Below are positions 1 through 6,924 of a DNA stretch of 15,623 nt, in pieces. How positions within the stretch are numbered: position 1 is the stretch's first letter; the number at the start of each line of letters is the position of its first letter. The notes beneath the pieces are model-generated. The model was not told the DNA's origin and did no database searches. It saw only the letters and a program-made list of their open reading frames with translations. The stretch comes from an uncultured Phenylobacterium sp. (GTDB lineage: Bacteria; Pseudomonadota; Alphaproteobacteria; Caulobacterales; Caulobacteraceae). A program made the position numbers and the translations under genes. The stretch spans positions 1 to 15,623 of the forward strand of contig CAMFHW010000031.1 in the NCBI GenBank assembly GCA_945952175.1, written 5' to 3'.

Positions 1-1873
1 GGTGATGGTCGAGAACATCTTCCGCCAGATCGCGCTGCGGCGCGACGAGCGCCTCGACGTCCTGGAGATCATCCGCGACGCGGCGTCCGAGGTGGACCGG
101 CCGCTGTTCTACGCCGTGCTGGTGATCGTCGTCAGCTTCCTGCCGATCTACGTGCTGTCCGGCCCTTCCGGGACCCTGTTCCGGCCGATGGCGGACACCA
201 TGATCTTCGCGCTCGGGGGCGCCTTGCTGACCACCCTGGTCGTCCTGCCGGTGCTGTGCGCCTGGCTCATGCGCAAGGGCGTGCAGGAGCGGCGTAACGC
301 CATCTTCGAATGGGTGAAGGCGCGCTACGCAAGGGGACTGGATTTCTGCCTGGAACACCGCTGGGGCGTCACCGCGGCGTGCGGCGGCCTGCTGGTCCTC
401 GCCCTGCTGCTCGTACCCCTGATCGGCGCGGAATTCATGCCTCAACTGGACGAGGGCGCGTTGTGGGTGCGCGCGACCATGCCGTCGACCATCTCGCTCG
501 ACGAGGCGGCCAGGCTGACGCCGAAAGTGCGCGAGATCCTGCGCAGCTTCCCGGAAGTCACCACCGTGACCTCCGAGCTCGGTCGGCCGGACGACGGCAC
601 CGACCCCACCGGCTTCTTCAACGCCGAATTCTATCTGGCGCTGAAGCCCTACGGGCAGTGGACGGGCGCCTATCGCACGAAGCCGCAGCTGATCGCCGCG
701 ATCAACAAGAAGCTCGGGAGCTTTCCGGGCGTCACCTTCAACTACACCCAGCCTGCGGAGGATGCGGTCGACGAGGCTGAGACGGGCCTGAAGAGCGCGC
801 TCGCCGTCAAGATCTACGGCGGCGATCTCGATACGCTGGAGAAGAAGGGCAAGGCGGTGAAGGCGATCCTGGAACGGGTTCGCGGCATTCACAACGTGAC
901 CTTGGTCCACGAGCTCGGCCAGCCCAGCCTGGTGGTGAAGATCGATCGGGCGAAGATCGCCCGCTACGGCGTCAATGTCGACGACATCAACGCCCTGATC
1001 ACGACCGCCATCGGCGGCGACGTGGCCACCCATGTCGTGCAGCAGGAGAAGCAGTTCGACCTGGTCGTGCGCCTCGAGCGCCAGTATCGCGACAACCCGC
1101 AGGAGATCGGAGACATCCTGGTGGCCACTCCGGGCGGACAGCAACTGCCGCTGCGGGAGTTCGCCGACATCGAGGTGCAAAGCGGCGCCTCGTTCATCTA
1201 CCGCGAGAACAACTCCCGCTATATCGGCGTGCAGTTCTCGGTCGAGGGCCGCGACCTCGCCGGCGCGGTGCAGGACGCCATCAAGCAGGTGGGCGCGGGC
1301 GTGCCCCTGGCGCAGGGCTACCGCATGGACTGGGGCGGGGACTATACCGAGTACACCGCCTCCCGCGACGAGCTGAAGATCATTCTTCCGCTGACGGCGT
1401 TCCTGATCTTCCTGTTGCTCTTCGCCCTCTATGGCAACTTCAAGTTCCCGTTCATCACGCTGGCGGGCGTGGTGCTGTCGGCGCCGGTGGGCGGCATCCT
1501 GGCGCTTTGGCTGACGGGCACGCCGTTTTCGGTGTCTTCAGGCGTCGGCTTCCTGGCGCTGCTCGGCGTCTCGGTGCAGACCGCGGTGGTCTACATCTCC
1601 TATGTCAACGAGCTCAGGCGCGACGGCGCGTCCCTGGAGGCGGCGGTCCGCGAAGGCGCGATCCTGCGTCTTCGCCCGATCACCATGACCGCCCTCGTCG
1701 CCGCTCTGGGCCTGCTGCCCGCCGCCCTCGCCACCGGCGTGGGCACGGACTCTCAGCGCCCATTCGCCCTGGTCATCGTCAGCGGCCTGTTCAGCCGCCT
1801 GCTGATCAGCGTGTTCCTGATGCCGGCGCTCTATGCCCTGGTTGCGCGCGACGACGACCGGCTGCAGGTCTGA
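1..1873 (+). CDS. Heavy-metal efflux RND permease, CzcA/CusA type (5' truncated)
   Basis: Inner-membrane proton-driven pump subunit of a tripartite heavy-metal exporter. The frame is open at base 2, where the codons read VMVENIFR. This matches the end of the TM4 segment (typically DGxVVMVENxxR) of HME-RND pumps, so the N-terminal ~400 residues lie outside the window. Of the 623 residues visible, about 40-92 form two membrane helices and about 121-142 another. The second periplasmic porter/docking region (about 145-455) opens with EFMPQLDEGALWVRATMPST, close to the CzcA family signature. A block of helices follows (about 460-615), including LRLRPITMTALVAALGLLP, typical of TM11. The protein ends normally at a TGA. 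Metal specificity is not readable here because the TM4 charged residues are missing. The next gene is convergent, with a 26-base gap holding no convincing terminator. Nothing links this gene to the phosphonate genes. Confidence 0.93.
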   Translation, partial: VMVENIFRQIALRRDERLDVLEIIRDAASEVDRPLFYAVLVIVVSFLPIYVLSGPSGTLFRPMADTMIFALGGALLTTLVVLPVLCAWLMRKGVQERRNAIFEWVKARYARGLDFCLEHRWGVTAACGGLLVLALLLVPLIGAEFMPQLDEGALWVRATMPSTISLDEAARLTPKVREILRSFPEVTTVTSELGRPDDGTDPTGFFNAEFYLALKPYGQWTGAYRTKPQLIAAINKKLGSFPGVTFNYTQPAEDAVDEAETGLKSALAVKIYGGDLDTLEKKGKAVKAILERVRGIHNVTLVHELGQPSLVVKIDRAKIARYGVNVDDINALITTAIGGDVATHVVQQEKQFDLVVRLERQYRDNPQEIGDILVATPGGQQLPLREFADIEVQSGASFIYRENNSRYIGVQFSVEGRDLAGAVQDAIKQVGAGVPLAQGYRMDWGGDYTEYTASRDELKIILPLTAFLIFLLLFALYGNFKFPFITLAGVVLSAPVGGILALWLTGTPFSVSSGVGFLALLGVSVQTAVVYISYVNELRRDGASLEAAVREGAILRLRPITMTALVAALGLLPAALATGVGTDSQRPFALVIVSGLFSRLLISVFLMPALYALVARDDDRLQV

Positions 1874-1899
1874 GCCACCGGACAATCGGCCCGGAGGTC

Positions 1900-3240
1900 T
1901 CAGGGCCCAGGGGCGGGCGATCCGGACTCCGAGACGAGCGTCGAGGCTTCATAGCCCGGCTGAGCTGTCGCAACGGCGGGGTCGGGGCGCCGCCGCAGGA
2001 AAAAGGCGCCCGCCGCCAGCACCAGGGCCACCCCGGCCAGCGACGTAGCGTAGGCGCAGCCGATGAAGAAGCCCAGCCAGTCGAGATCGACATTGCCGAA
2101 GTTGCGGTAGGCGAGAAGAGCGGCGCTGCCCAGATAGCCCGACGCATCGGCGATGTAGATCAGGAAGCCTGCGGTGCCCGCCTGGCCGGCGAAGGCGATC
2201 ATCCGGTCGAACAGCATGGCGTTGAACGGCGTGTAGGCCATGTAGAGGCCGGCGCCGCTGAGGATCATCCAGGCCAAGGGCGACAGCATGCCGGACTGGA
2301 AGGCCAGGGTCGCGAGCCCCAGCAGCGCAAATCCGGCCAGGATGACGACGTGCGTGGCGATGAGCGCGCGGCGGTTGTCGCGGATCCAGATGACGGCCGC
2401 CATCACCAGTAGGGCCACGACCGCCACCGGCGCCTCGCTGGCCGCGAACACCGCCGATTCCTTGCCGTAGCCGAGCGCCGCCCAGATTTCGGCGGCGAAG
2501 TTGTCCCGGAAATCGCGGAAGGCGGTCAGCATGACGTAGGAGCCAACCAGCAGGCCGACGCCCAGCCCCCACTTGGCCAGGAAGGCGGCGCGGTCGGTGC
2601 GGCTCATGGGCTGGCGGCGCACGCGCTCGGCCTCGTCCAACGGGCTGGGCGGCGGCAGCTCCGACAAGGCCCAGACCGATATGAAGAGCAGCGGCAGGAA
2701 GATCGCGCCGGCCGCGGCCGGCATCCAGAACGGCGAGACCTGCCAGGTGTCGAGCAGCCACTTGCCCACCGACTTCACCACGCCGGAGGAGAGGATGAAG
2801 CTGGCGCAGAGGATCACCCCCAGCACCTCCGACGTGCGCCGGCCCTCCATGAACCCGAACACCAGGCCCCAGATCAGGCCGAGCGGCAGGCCGTTCAGGA
2901 ACAGGGCCGCGACATTCCAGGGTGGCGGCAAGACGGCGAACAGCAGCAACGCCAGCCAGGCCGCGCCGATCAGGACGAGGATGGCCAGGGGGCGGCGCGC
3001 GGGCGCCATCTCGGAGATCACCCGAACGCCCGCCAGCTTGGAAAGCGCGTAACCGGCCACCTGGGCCAGGACCAGCGCGATCTTGTAGTCGAGCGCGAAG
3101 GGCCAGCCGTCGACGTGGGCGAAGGTCGCCGCCGTGAAGGGCTTGCGGAAGGCGTACATCGAGAAATAGGCGCAGAACCCCGCCAGCCCCGCCACGGCGG
3201 TGAACGTCAGCGGGCCCGACCGCTCCAACCATCGCCGCAT
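1900..3240 (-). CDS. DUF5690-family MFS-like membrane transporter, candidate organophosphonate importer
   Basis: A 446-residue polytopic inner-membrane protein with about 12 hydrophobic helices. A polar central loop (about 205-235) splits it into two halves, as in major facilitator transporters. The N-terminal motif AYFSMYAFRKPF resembles the YxxRK region of the GlpT/UhpT organophosphate:phosphate antiporters, whose arginine contacts the phosphate group. I recognise the overall pattern as DUF5690 (recall, not a search), a family without an established substrate as far as I know. ATG at 3240 is the chosen start; an AGGCGAGG stretch about 7 bases upstream could serve as ribosome binding site. 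The gene diverges from the phosphatase/oxidase/phnX operon across 74 bases carrying a palindromic operator (3279-3290), which implies common control. Import of 2-aminoethylphosphonate or a related compound is an inference from this context and the GlpT-like motif. A signalling or other transport role cannot be excluded. Confidence 0.8.
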   Translation of the reverse strand: MRRWLERSGPLTFTAVAGLAGFCAYFSMYAFRKPFTAATFAHVDGWPFALDYKIALVLAQVAGYALSKLAGVRVISEMAPARRPLAILVLIGAAWLALLLFAVLPPPWNVAALFLNGLPLGLIWGLVFGFMEGRRTSEVLGVILCASFILSSGVVKSVGKWLLDTWQVSPFWMPAAAGAIFLPLLFISVWALSELPPPSPLDEAERVRRQPMSRTDRAAFLAKWGLGVGLLVGSYVMLTAFRDFRDNFAAEIWAALGYGKESAVFAASEAPVAVVALLVMAAVIWIRDNRRALIATHVVILAGFALLGLATLAFQSGMLSPLAWMILSGAGLYMAYTPFNAMLFDRMIAFAGQAGTAGFLIYIADASGYLGSAALLAYRNFGNVDLDWLGFFIGCAYATSLAGVALVLAAGAFFLRRRPDPAVATAQPGYEASTLVSESGSPAPGP

Positions 3241-3278
3241 GGGGCCGCCTCGCCTGACATGGTTCCGTCGCAGAGCTG

Positions 3279-3290
3279 TGGTCTAGACCA
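3279..3290. promoter_or_regulatory. Palindromic GntR-type operator (copy 1)
   Basis: TGGTCTAGACCA is a perfect 12-base palindrome in the 74-base gap between the divergent DUF5690 and phosphatase genes. It contains GTCTAGAC, fitting the GTNTANAC pattern known for HutC/PhnF-type GntR regulators. It lies 24 bases before the phosphatase ATG and 38 bases before the DUF5690 ATG, so one dimer could act on both promoters. A copy with a single base change occurs at 6889-6900, upstream of the phospholipase C gene. The core TCTAGA could double as a -10 element; no clear -35 hexamer is visible. Confidence 0.75.
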
Positions 3291-3314
3291 ATTACTTGAC
3301 GGTGGAGTGACGGC

Positions 3315-4079
3315 ATGGGACCGCGAACGGCCGGCCTGGCGATCACATCGCTTCTTATCTTGGTCTCGCCCGCCGGGGCGGCGCCCGGCCCCTACCTGGC
3401 GCCGGCGATGACGCCGGACGGCGTACGCGTCCTGCCGTCGCCGCCCAAGCCCCGTGGACCGGTGGCCGAGGCGGATCGGCGGCTCTTCATCGAAACCCGG
3501 AAGCTGCAAGGGTCTCCGCGTTGGGCGGTCGCGACCGCGGACGTGGACAACGATCCCTTCGAGCGGTTCGCCTGCGCCCTCGGCGCGAAGCTCAGCCCGG
3601 ACTTGGCGCCCGCCGTCGCGCGCCTGCTGGACCGCGCCAGCGCGGCGGGCGTGGTCGACGCCGCCAAGTTCCACTACCGGGTCCCGCGGCCCTATCTCGC
3701 AGGCGACGCCCCGATCTGCCAGGCGCGCACCCAGCATCTGGCGGAGAACCCGGACTTTCCGTCCGGCCATGCCGCCGGGGGCTGGCTCGAGGCCTTGTTA
3801 CTCGCCGAACTCGCGCCGGACCGCGCGACCGAGGTCCTCGCGCGTGGCCGGGCGTATGGCGAAAGCCGGGTGGTCTGCGGCGCGCACAGCCTGAGCGCGG
3901 TCCAGGCGGGCTGGCTGGCCGGCGCCGCGGCGAACGCAGCGCTCCATGGCTCGCCCGAATTCCGCGCGGACCTGGACGCCGCCCGCGCCGAACTGCCTTC
4001 CGCCCTTGCGCACGCAGCGAAACCGGACGCGCAAGCCTGCGCCGCCGAGGCCGCCGCCCTGGCGGACCCTTTGTCTTGA
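3315..4079 (+). CDS. Class A-like acid phosphatase (PAP2 superfamily), exported, atypical active site
   Basis: A 254-residue protein with an N-terminal signal peptide (hydrophobic residues about 7-18, cleavage likely after the AGA near residue 22), so probably periplasmic. It carries the three-part PAP2/class A acid phosphatase signature: KX6RP (KFHYRVPRP, K118 to P126), FPSGH (148-152) and SRVVCGAH (184-191, giving SRX5H). The family hydrolyses phosphomonoesters through a phosphohistidine formed on the last His (H191). The position four residues after that His, normally the Asp of SRX5HX3D, is Ala195 (HSLSA). I have an unverified impression that a proteobacterial subgroup carries SAV here, so this may be a lineage variant rather than a dead enzyme. 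GGAG at 3304-3307 sits 7 bases before the ATG. This is the first gene of the operator-controlled operon; its TGA overlaps the TTG start of the FAD oxidase. It may release phosphate from organophosphates alongside phosphonate uptake. Confidence 0.88.
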   Translation: MGPRTAGLAITSLLILVSPAGAAPGPYLAPAMTPDGVRVLPSPPKPRGPVAEADRRLFIETRKLQGSPRWAVATADVDNDPFERFACALGAKLSPDLAPAVARLLDRASAAGVVDAAKFHYRVPRPYLAGDAPICQARTQHLAENPDFPSGHAAGGWLEALLLAELAPDRATEVLARGRAYGESRVVCGAHSLSAVQAGWLAGAAANAALHGSPEFRADLDAARAELPSALAHAAKPDAQACAAEAAALADPLS

Positions 4080-5206
4080 CCACGCGCAGCTTCGACGTGG
4101 TCGTCGTCGGGGCCGGGATCATCGGTCTCGGCTGCGCCCTGGCGGCGGCGCGGCTGGGCAAGCGCGTGGCGGTGGTCGAGCGCGACGCGAGCGCCAACGG
4201 CGCCTCGATCCGCAATTTCGGCTTCGTCACGGTGACCGGCCAGGACCGGGGCCAGGTGTGGGAACGCGCCAGGCGCGCCCGCGACCTGTGGCTAGAGATC
4301 GCGCCACAGGCGGGACTCGAGATCGAGCATCGCGGCCTGTGGATGGCGGCGCGCCGGCCCGAGGCGGCGGCCGTGCTGGAGGCCTTCCTCCCGACCGAGA
4401 TGGGCGAGGGTTGCGAGTTGCTCACGCCCGAGGCGGCGCGACGCCGCGAACCGGCCCTGGGCCCCAGGCTGAAGGCGGCCCTATGGAGCCCGCACGACTT
4501 GCGCGTGGATTCCCGCGCCGCCCTTCCGCGGTTGGCGGCGTGGCTCGAAGCGCGATGGGATGTGAGCTTCCTGTGGCGGACCGCCGTGCTGTCGGTCGCG
4601 CCGCCCGTGGTCATGACCTCTCGCGGCGACCTCGGCTGCGAGGCGGCGATCGTCTGTCCGGGCGACGATCTGGTGAGCCTGTTCCCGGAGCGTCTGACGG
4701 CGCTCACCCGCTGCCAGCTCCAGATGCTGCGCCTGGAAGACCCCGGCTACCGGCTGACGGGCGCGCTGATGTCCGACCTCGGCCTGATTCGCTACGGCGG
4801 TTACGCCGCCCTGCCTGCGGCCCAGGCCTTGCGAGCGCGGCTGCAGGCCGAGCAAGCCGACCACCTGACGCATGGTGTTCACCTGATCGTCGTCCAGGAC
4901 GCGGATGGCCGGCTGGTGGTCGGCGACAGCCATCACGACGCCGCCACACCCCTTCCCTTCGCCGCCGCCGAAGTCGAGCGCCTGATCCTCGACGAGTTCG
5001 CCCAGGTCACCGGACGCCCCCCGCCACCCGTGGTCGAGCGATGGACCGGGACCTATGCCCGCGCTTCCGACCGCGCGGCCCTGATCGAACGTCCGGCCGA
5101 CCGGTCGCGGTTGGTGGTCGTCGCCCAGGGCAACGGCGCCTCCACGGGCTTCGCGCTGGCCGAGACGGTGGTGGACGACCTCTATGAACGGAGCCCCAGG
5201 TCATGA
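4076..5206 (+). CDS. FAD-dependent amine oxidase, TIGR03364 type (phosphonate-associated, DadA/DAO superfamily)
   Basis: The 376-residue protein starts with a Rossmann FAD-binding motif, VVVGAGIIGLG (residues 9-19), followed by an acidic end of the second strand (VAVVERD, 31-37). The ASIRNFGFVTVTGQ block (43-56) is characteristic of the phosphonate-operon oxidoreductases of TIGR03364. The C-terminal QGNGASTGFALAE is the usual second FAD-contact region of DAO-fold enzymes. Family members linked to phosphonate operons are reported to oxidise 2-aminoethylphosphonate or its N-methyl derivative to phosphonoacetaldehyde, which would feed PhnX encoded next. I read that role here by context. TTG at 4076 is the only plausible start: it overlaps the phosphatase stop as TTGA, and the next in-frame options would cut into the nucleotide-binding strand. 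The stop overlaps the phnX start as ATGA. Translational coupling on both sides supports a single operon. No PhnW transaminase is visible. Confidence 0.88.
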   Translation: MTTRSFDVVVVGAGIIGLGCALAAARLGKRVAVVERDASANGASIRNFGFVTVTGQDRGQVWERARRARDLWLEIAPQAGLEIEHRGLWMAARRPEAAAVLEAFLPTEMGEGCELLTPEAARRREPALGPRLKAALWSPHDLRVDSRAALPRLAAWLEARWDVSFLWRTAVLSVAPPVVMTSRGDLGCEAAIVCPGDDLVSLFPERLTALTRCQLQMLRLEDPGYRLTGALMSDLGLIRYGGYAALPAAQALRARLQAEQADHLTHGVHLIVVQDADGRLVVGDSHHDAATPLPFAAAEVERLILDEFAQVTGRPPPPVVERWTGTYARASDRAALIERPADRSRLVVVAQGNGASTGFALAETVVDDLYERSPRS

Positions 5207-6006
5207 CCTCGCCTATCGCCCGCGCCTTCGACCTGGTGATCTTCGACTGGGCGGGCACCATGGTCGACTTCGGCAGCCGCGCCCCGACCCTGGCCCTCAT
5301 GGAGGCCTTCGCGGCGCAGGGCGCCCCCATCGCTGAGGACGAGGCGCGAACCGGCATGGGCATGGCCAAGCCCGACCACATCCGCACGATCCTGGACATG
5401 CCCCGGGTCGCGACCGCCTGGCGGGCCAGCCACGGACGCTCGCCGGACGCGGCGGCGATCACCTCGATCTTCGACGGCCTGCGCCGGCCGCTATTCGCCG
5501 AGGCCAAGCGTTGCGCGACCCTCGTCCCGGGTGCGGTCGAGACCGTCGCGAGGCTCCGGGGGGCCGGCCTGCAGATCGGTTCGTCCACCGGCTACCCGCG
5601 CAGCATGATGCGCTCGATCCTGCGCCTGGCGGCAAGCCAGGGCTATGCGCCGGACCACCTCGTGTGCGCGGGAGAGACGCCGGAAGGACGGCCTTCGCCG
5701 CTCATGATCTACAAGGCCTGCGCCGACCTTGGCGTCTGGCCGTTGTCGCGCGTGGTGAAAGTCGACGACGCTGAGGCCGGTGTGGCCGAGGGGCGCAACG
5801 CCGGGTGCCTGACGATCGGCGTAGCCGCCTCCGGCAACGGGGTCGGACTGACCCAAGAGGCCCTGATGGCCTTGCCGGCGGCCGAACGCGCCGAAAGGGT
5901 CGCAGCCTCAGGCGCCCGGCTGCGGGCCGCCGGCGCGGACCTGGTCATCGACAGCGTCGCAGACCTCGTCCCGGCCTTGGAAGCGATCGCCGCCAAGGCG
6001 CCTTAA
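5203..6006 (+). CDS. phnX: Phosphonoacetaldehyde hydrolase (phosphonatase)
   Basis: A 267-residue HAD-superfamily enzyme that cleaves phosphonoacetaldehyde to acetaldehyde and phosphate in the cytoplasm. The nucleophile motif is IFDWAGTMVD, with D15, and is followed by the FGSRAP stretch typical of PhnX. The cap-domain motif GMGMAKPDHIR contains K56, matching the Schiff-base lysine (K53 in the Bacillus cereus enzyme). This separates it from the PhnX-like family that lacks this lysine. Further matches are GSSTGYPRSMM (126-136), GRPSP with R163 (R160 in B. cereus) and the metal-binding KVDD with D189. The second acidic residue (B. cereus D190) is Gly here (KVDDAEAG), which I believe is common in proteobacterial forms. 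ATG at 5203 overlaps the oxidase stop as ATGA. The TAA stop lies within a TTAA that also ends the convergent GntR gene. Confidence 0.95.
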   Translation: MTSPIARAFDLVIFDWAGTMVDFGSRAPTLALMEAFAAQGAPIAEDEARTGMGMAKPDHIRTILDMPRVATAWRASHGRSPDAAAITSIFDGLRRPLFAEAKRCATLVPGAVETVARLRGAGLQIGSSTGYPRSMMRSILRLAASQGYAPDHLVCAGETPEGRPSPLMIYKACADLGVWPLSRVVKVDDAEAGVAEGRNAGCLTIGVAASGNGVGLTQEALMALPAAERAERVAASGARLRAAGADLVIDSVADLVPALEAIAAKAP

Positions 6007-6758
6007 CGGACGCGGATATCCACCGAGATTCTCAGCGCGTCGTGACGCCAGAACTCGTGATCGTACTCGACGACCCGGCCCTGGGCGTCGAAGCTGGTCC
6101 GAACGACGCTGAGGCCGGGCAAGCCCGACTTGACTTTCAGCGCCTCGGCCTCCTCTCGCGTCAGCGCGCAGGGCTGCATCGTCACCTGGTTGCGGGACAC
6201 CGACAGGCCGTACGCCTGCCGCAGAATGCTGGTCAGCGACTGGTCGAAGGAAAAGCGCAGCAGGTCCGGCGCCAGGGCGGCGTCGACCACGATCCGTTCC
6301 ACCAGAACGGCGCGCCCGTCGATATAGCGTCGCCTCCGGATCAGGTAGAGCGGCGCGCCCGCCGGGCGGCCGAACACGCTGGCCAGCATGGCGTCGGCGA
6401 CAATCGACTCGGCGCTCAGGGTCTCGGTCGAGGGCTCGCGTCCCTGGGCCTCGACATAGGACATGAAGCCTTCCCAGCGGGTCGGGTCATAGACCACCGG
6501 CGGCGGCGAAACGTACCAGCCGCTGCGGTCGCGGCGATAGATGACCCCTTCGGCCTCGAGCTGGAACAGACCCTGGCGGATGGTGCCCCGGGCGACGCCG
6601 CCGGCCGTCTGCAATTGCCGTTCGGACGGCAGGCGGTCGCCGGCCTTCAGCGCGCCGGCGGCGATGCGGCCGGCGATGTAGTCGCGCATGCCCAAATAGT
6701 GCAGCCCGTCCGTCGGGTCGGCGCGCGGCGGATCGGTCTGGGAGGCGGAACGCGACAT
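6003..6758 (-). CDS. GntR/HutC-family regulator with UTRA ligand domain (PhnR/PhnF-like)
   Basis: A transcription factor of 251 residues from the chosen start. The winged helix-turn-helix (about 20-88) includes the GntR signature AGDRLPSERQL, then ARGTIRQGLFQLEAEGVI and the wing RRDRSGWYVSPPP. A UTRA effector domain (about 110-251) follows, with the typical LVERIVVDAALAPDL and RTSFDAQGRVVEYDHEFWR segments. Regulators of this class sense small molecules and often repress phosphonate genes. ATG at 6758 is preferred: an in-frame GTG at 6845 would add 29 low-complexity residues before the DNA-binding domain. Neither start has a strong Shine-Dalgarno. The gene lies between the two operons carrying matching palindromes (3279-3290, 6889-6900), so it is the obvious candidate to bind them. 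It is divergent from the phospholipase gene and may be autoregulated. Effector unknown; phosphonoacetaldehyde or an aminophosphonate is a guess. Confidence 0.9.
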   Translation of the reverse strand: MSRSASQTDPPRADPTDGLHYLGMRDYIAGRIAAGALKAGDRLPSERQLQTAGGVARGTIRQGLFQLEAEGVIYRRDRSGWYVSPPPVVYDPTRWEGFMSYVEAQGREPSTETLSAESIVADAMLASVFGRPAGAPLYLIRRRRYIDGRAVLVERIVVDAALAPDLLRFSFDQSLTSILRQAYGLSVSRNQVTMQPCALTREEAEALKVKSGLPGLSVVRTSFDAQGRVVEYDHEFWRHDALRISVDIRVR

Positions 6759-6801
6759 GGGGTCCGGCAGGTTTGGCGGGATCACGGACGATTCCGGCCA
6801 C

Positions 6802-6813
6802 TGGCCCAGACCA
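6802..6813. promoter_or_regulatory. Degenerate operator-like site upstream of the GntR gene
   Basis: TGGCCCAGACCA matches the perfect operator at 3279-3290 in 10 of 12 positions, with the right half-site AGACCA intact. It lies 44 bases upstream of the preferred GntR start (6758), where an autoregulatory site would be expected. The central TA of GTNTANAC is lost, so binding may be weak or absent. In GC-rich DNA a chance match is possible. Confidence 0.25.
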
Positions 6814-6888
6814 CACCGGCCCCGCCCGGGGGTCAAGCGCGCCACGCGGCGATTTCACGAAAGCTTCGTCGAGGCTTGAGGTGTTTTT

Positions 6889-6900
6889 TGGTATAGACCA
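6889..6900. promoter_or_regulatory. GntR-type operator (copy 2), overlapping a possible -10 box
   Basis: TGGTATAGACCA differs at one base from the perfect palindrome at 3279-3290 and keeps GTNTANAC. It starts 36 bases before the phospholipase C ATG, in the gap shared with the divergent GntR gene. TATAGA (6892-6897) within it could be the -10 box. TCGAGG (6869-6874) stands 17 bases upstream as a weak -35 candidate. A bound repressor would then block RNA polymerase. Confidence 0.7.
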
Positions 6901-6924
6901 CATTCCCCGAGGGCAAGGTGTGGC

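Noticed and set aside
1874..1899. Terminator between the RND pump and DUF5690 genes
   Set aside because: Only short CCGG/CCGG pairing is possible and there is no T-run, so nothing there can be supported.
3521..4075. Upstream extension of the FAD oxidase frame to an earlier ATG
   Set aside because: It overlaps the phosphatase in another frame and reads as Arg/Gly-rich low complexity. The FAD-binding motif begins right after TTG 4076.
6759..6845. Longer GntR protein starting at GTG 6845
   Set aside because: It adds 29 residues with no GntR similarity and would make the operator-like site at 6802-6813 coding. ATG 6758 gives a normal family length.
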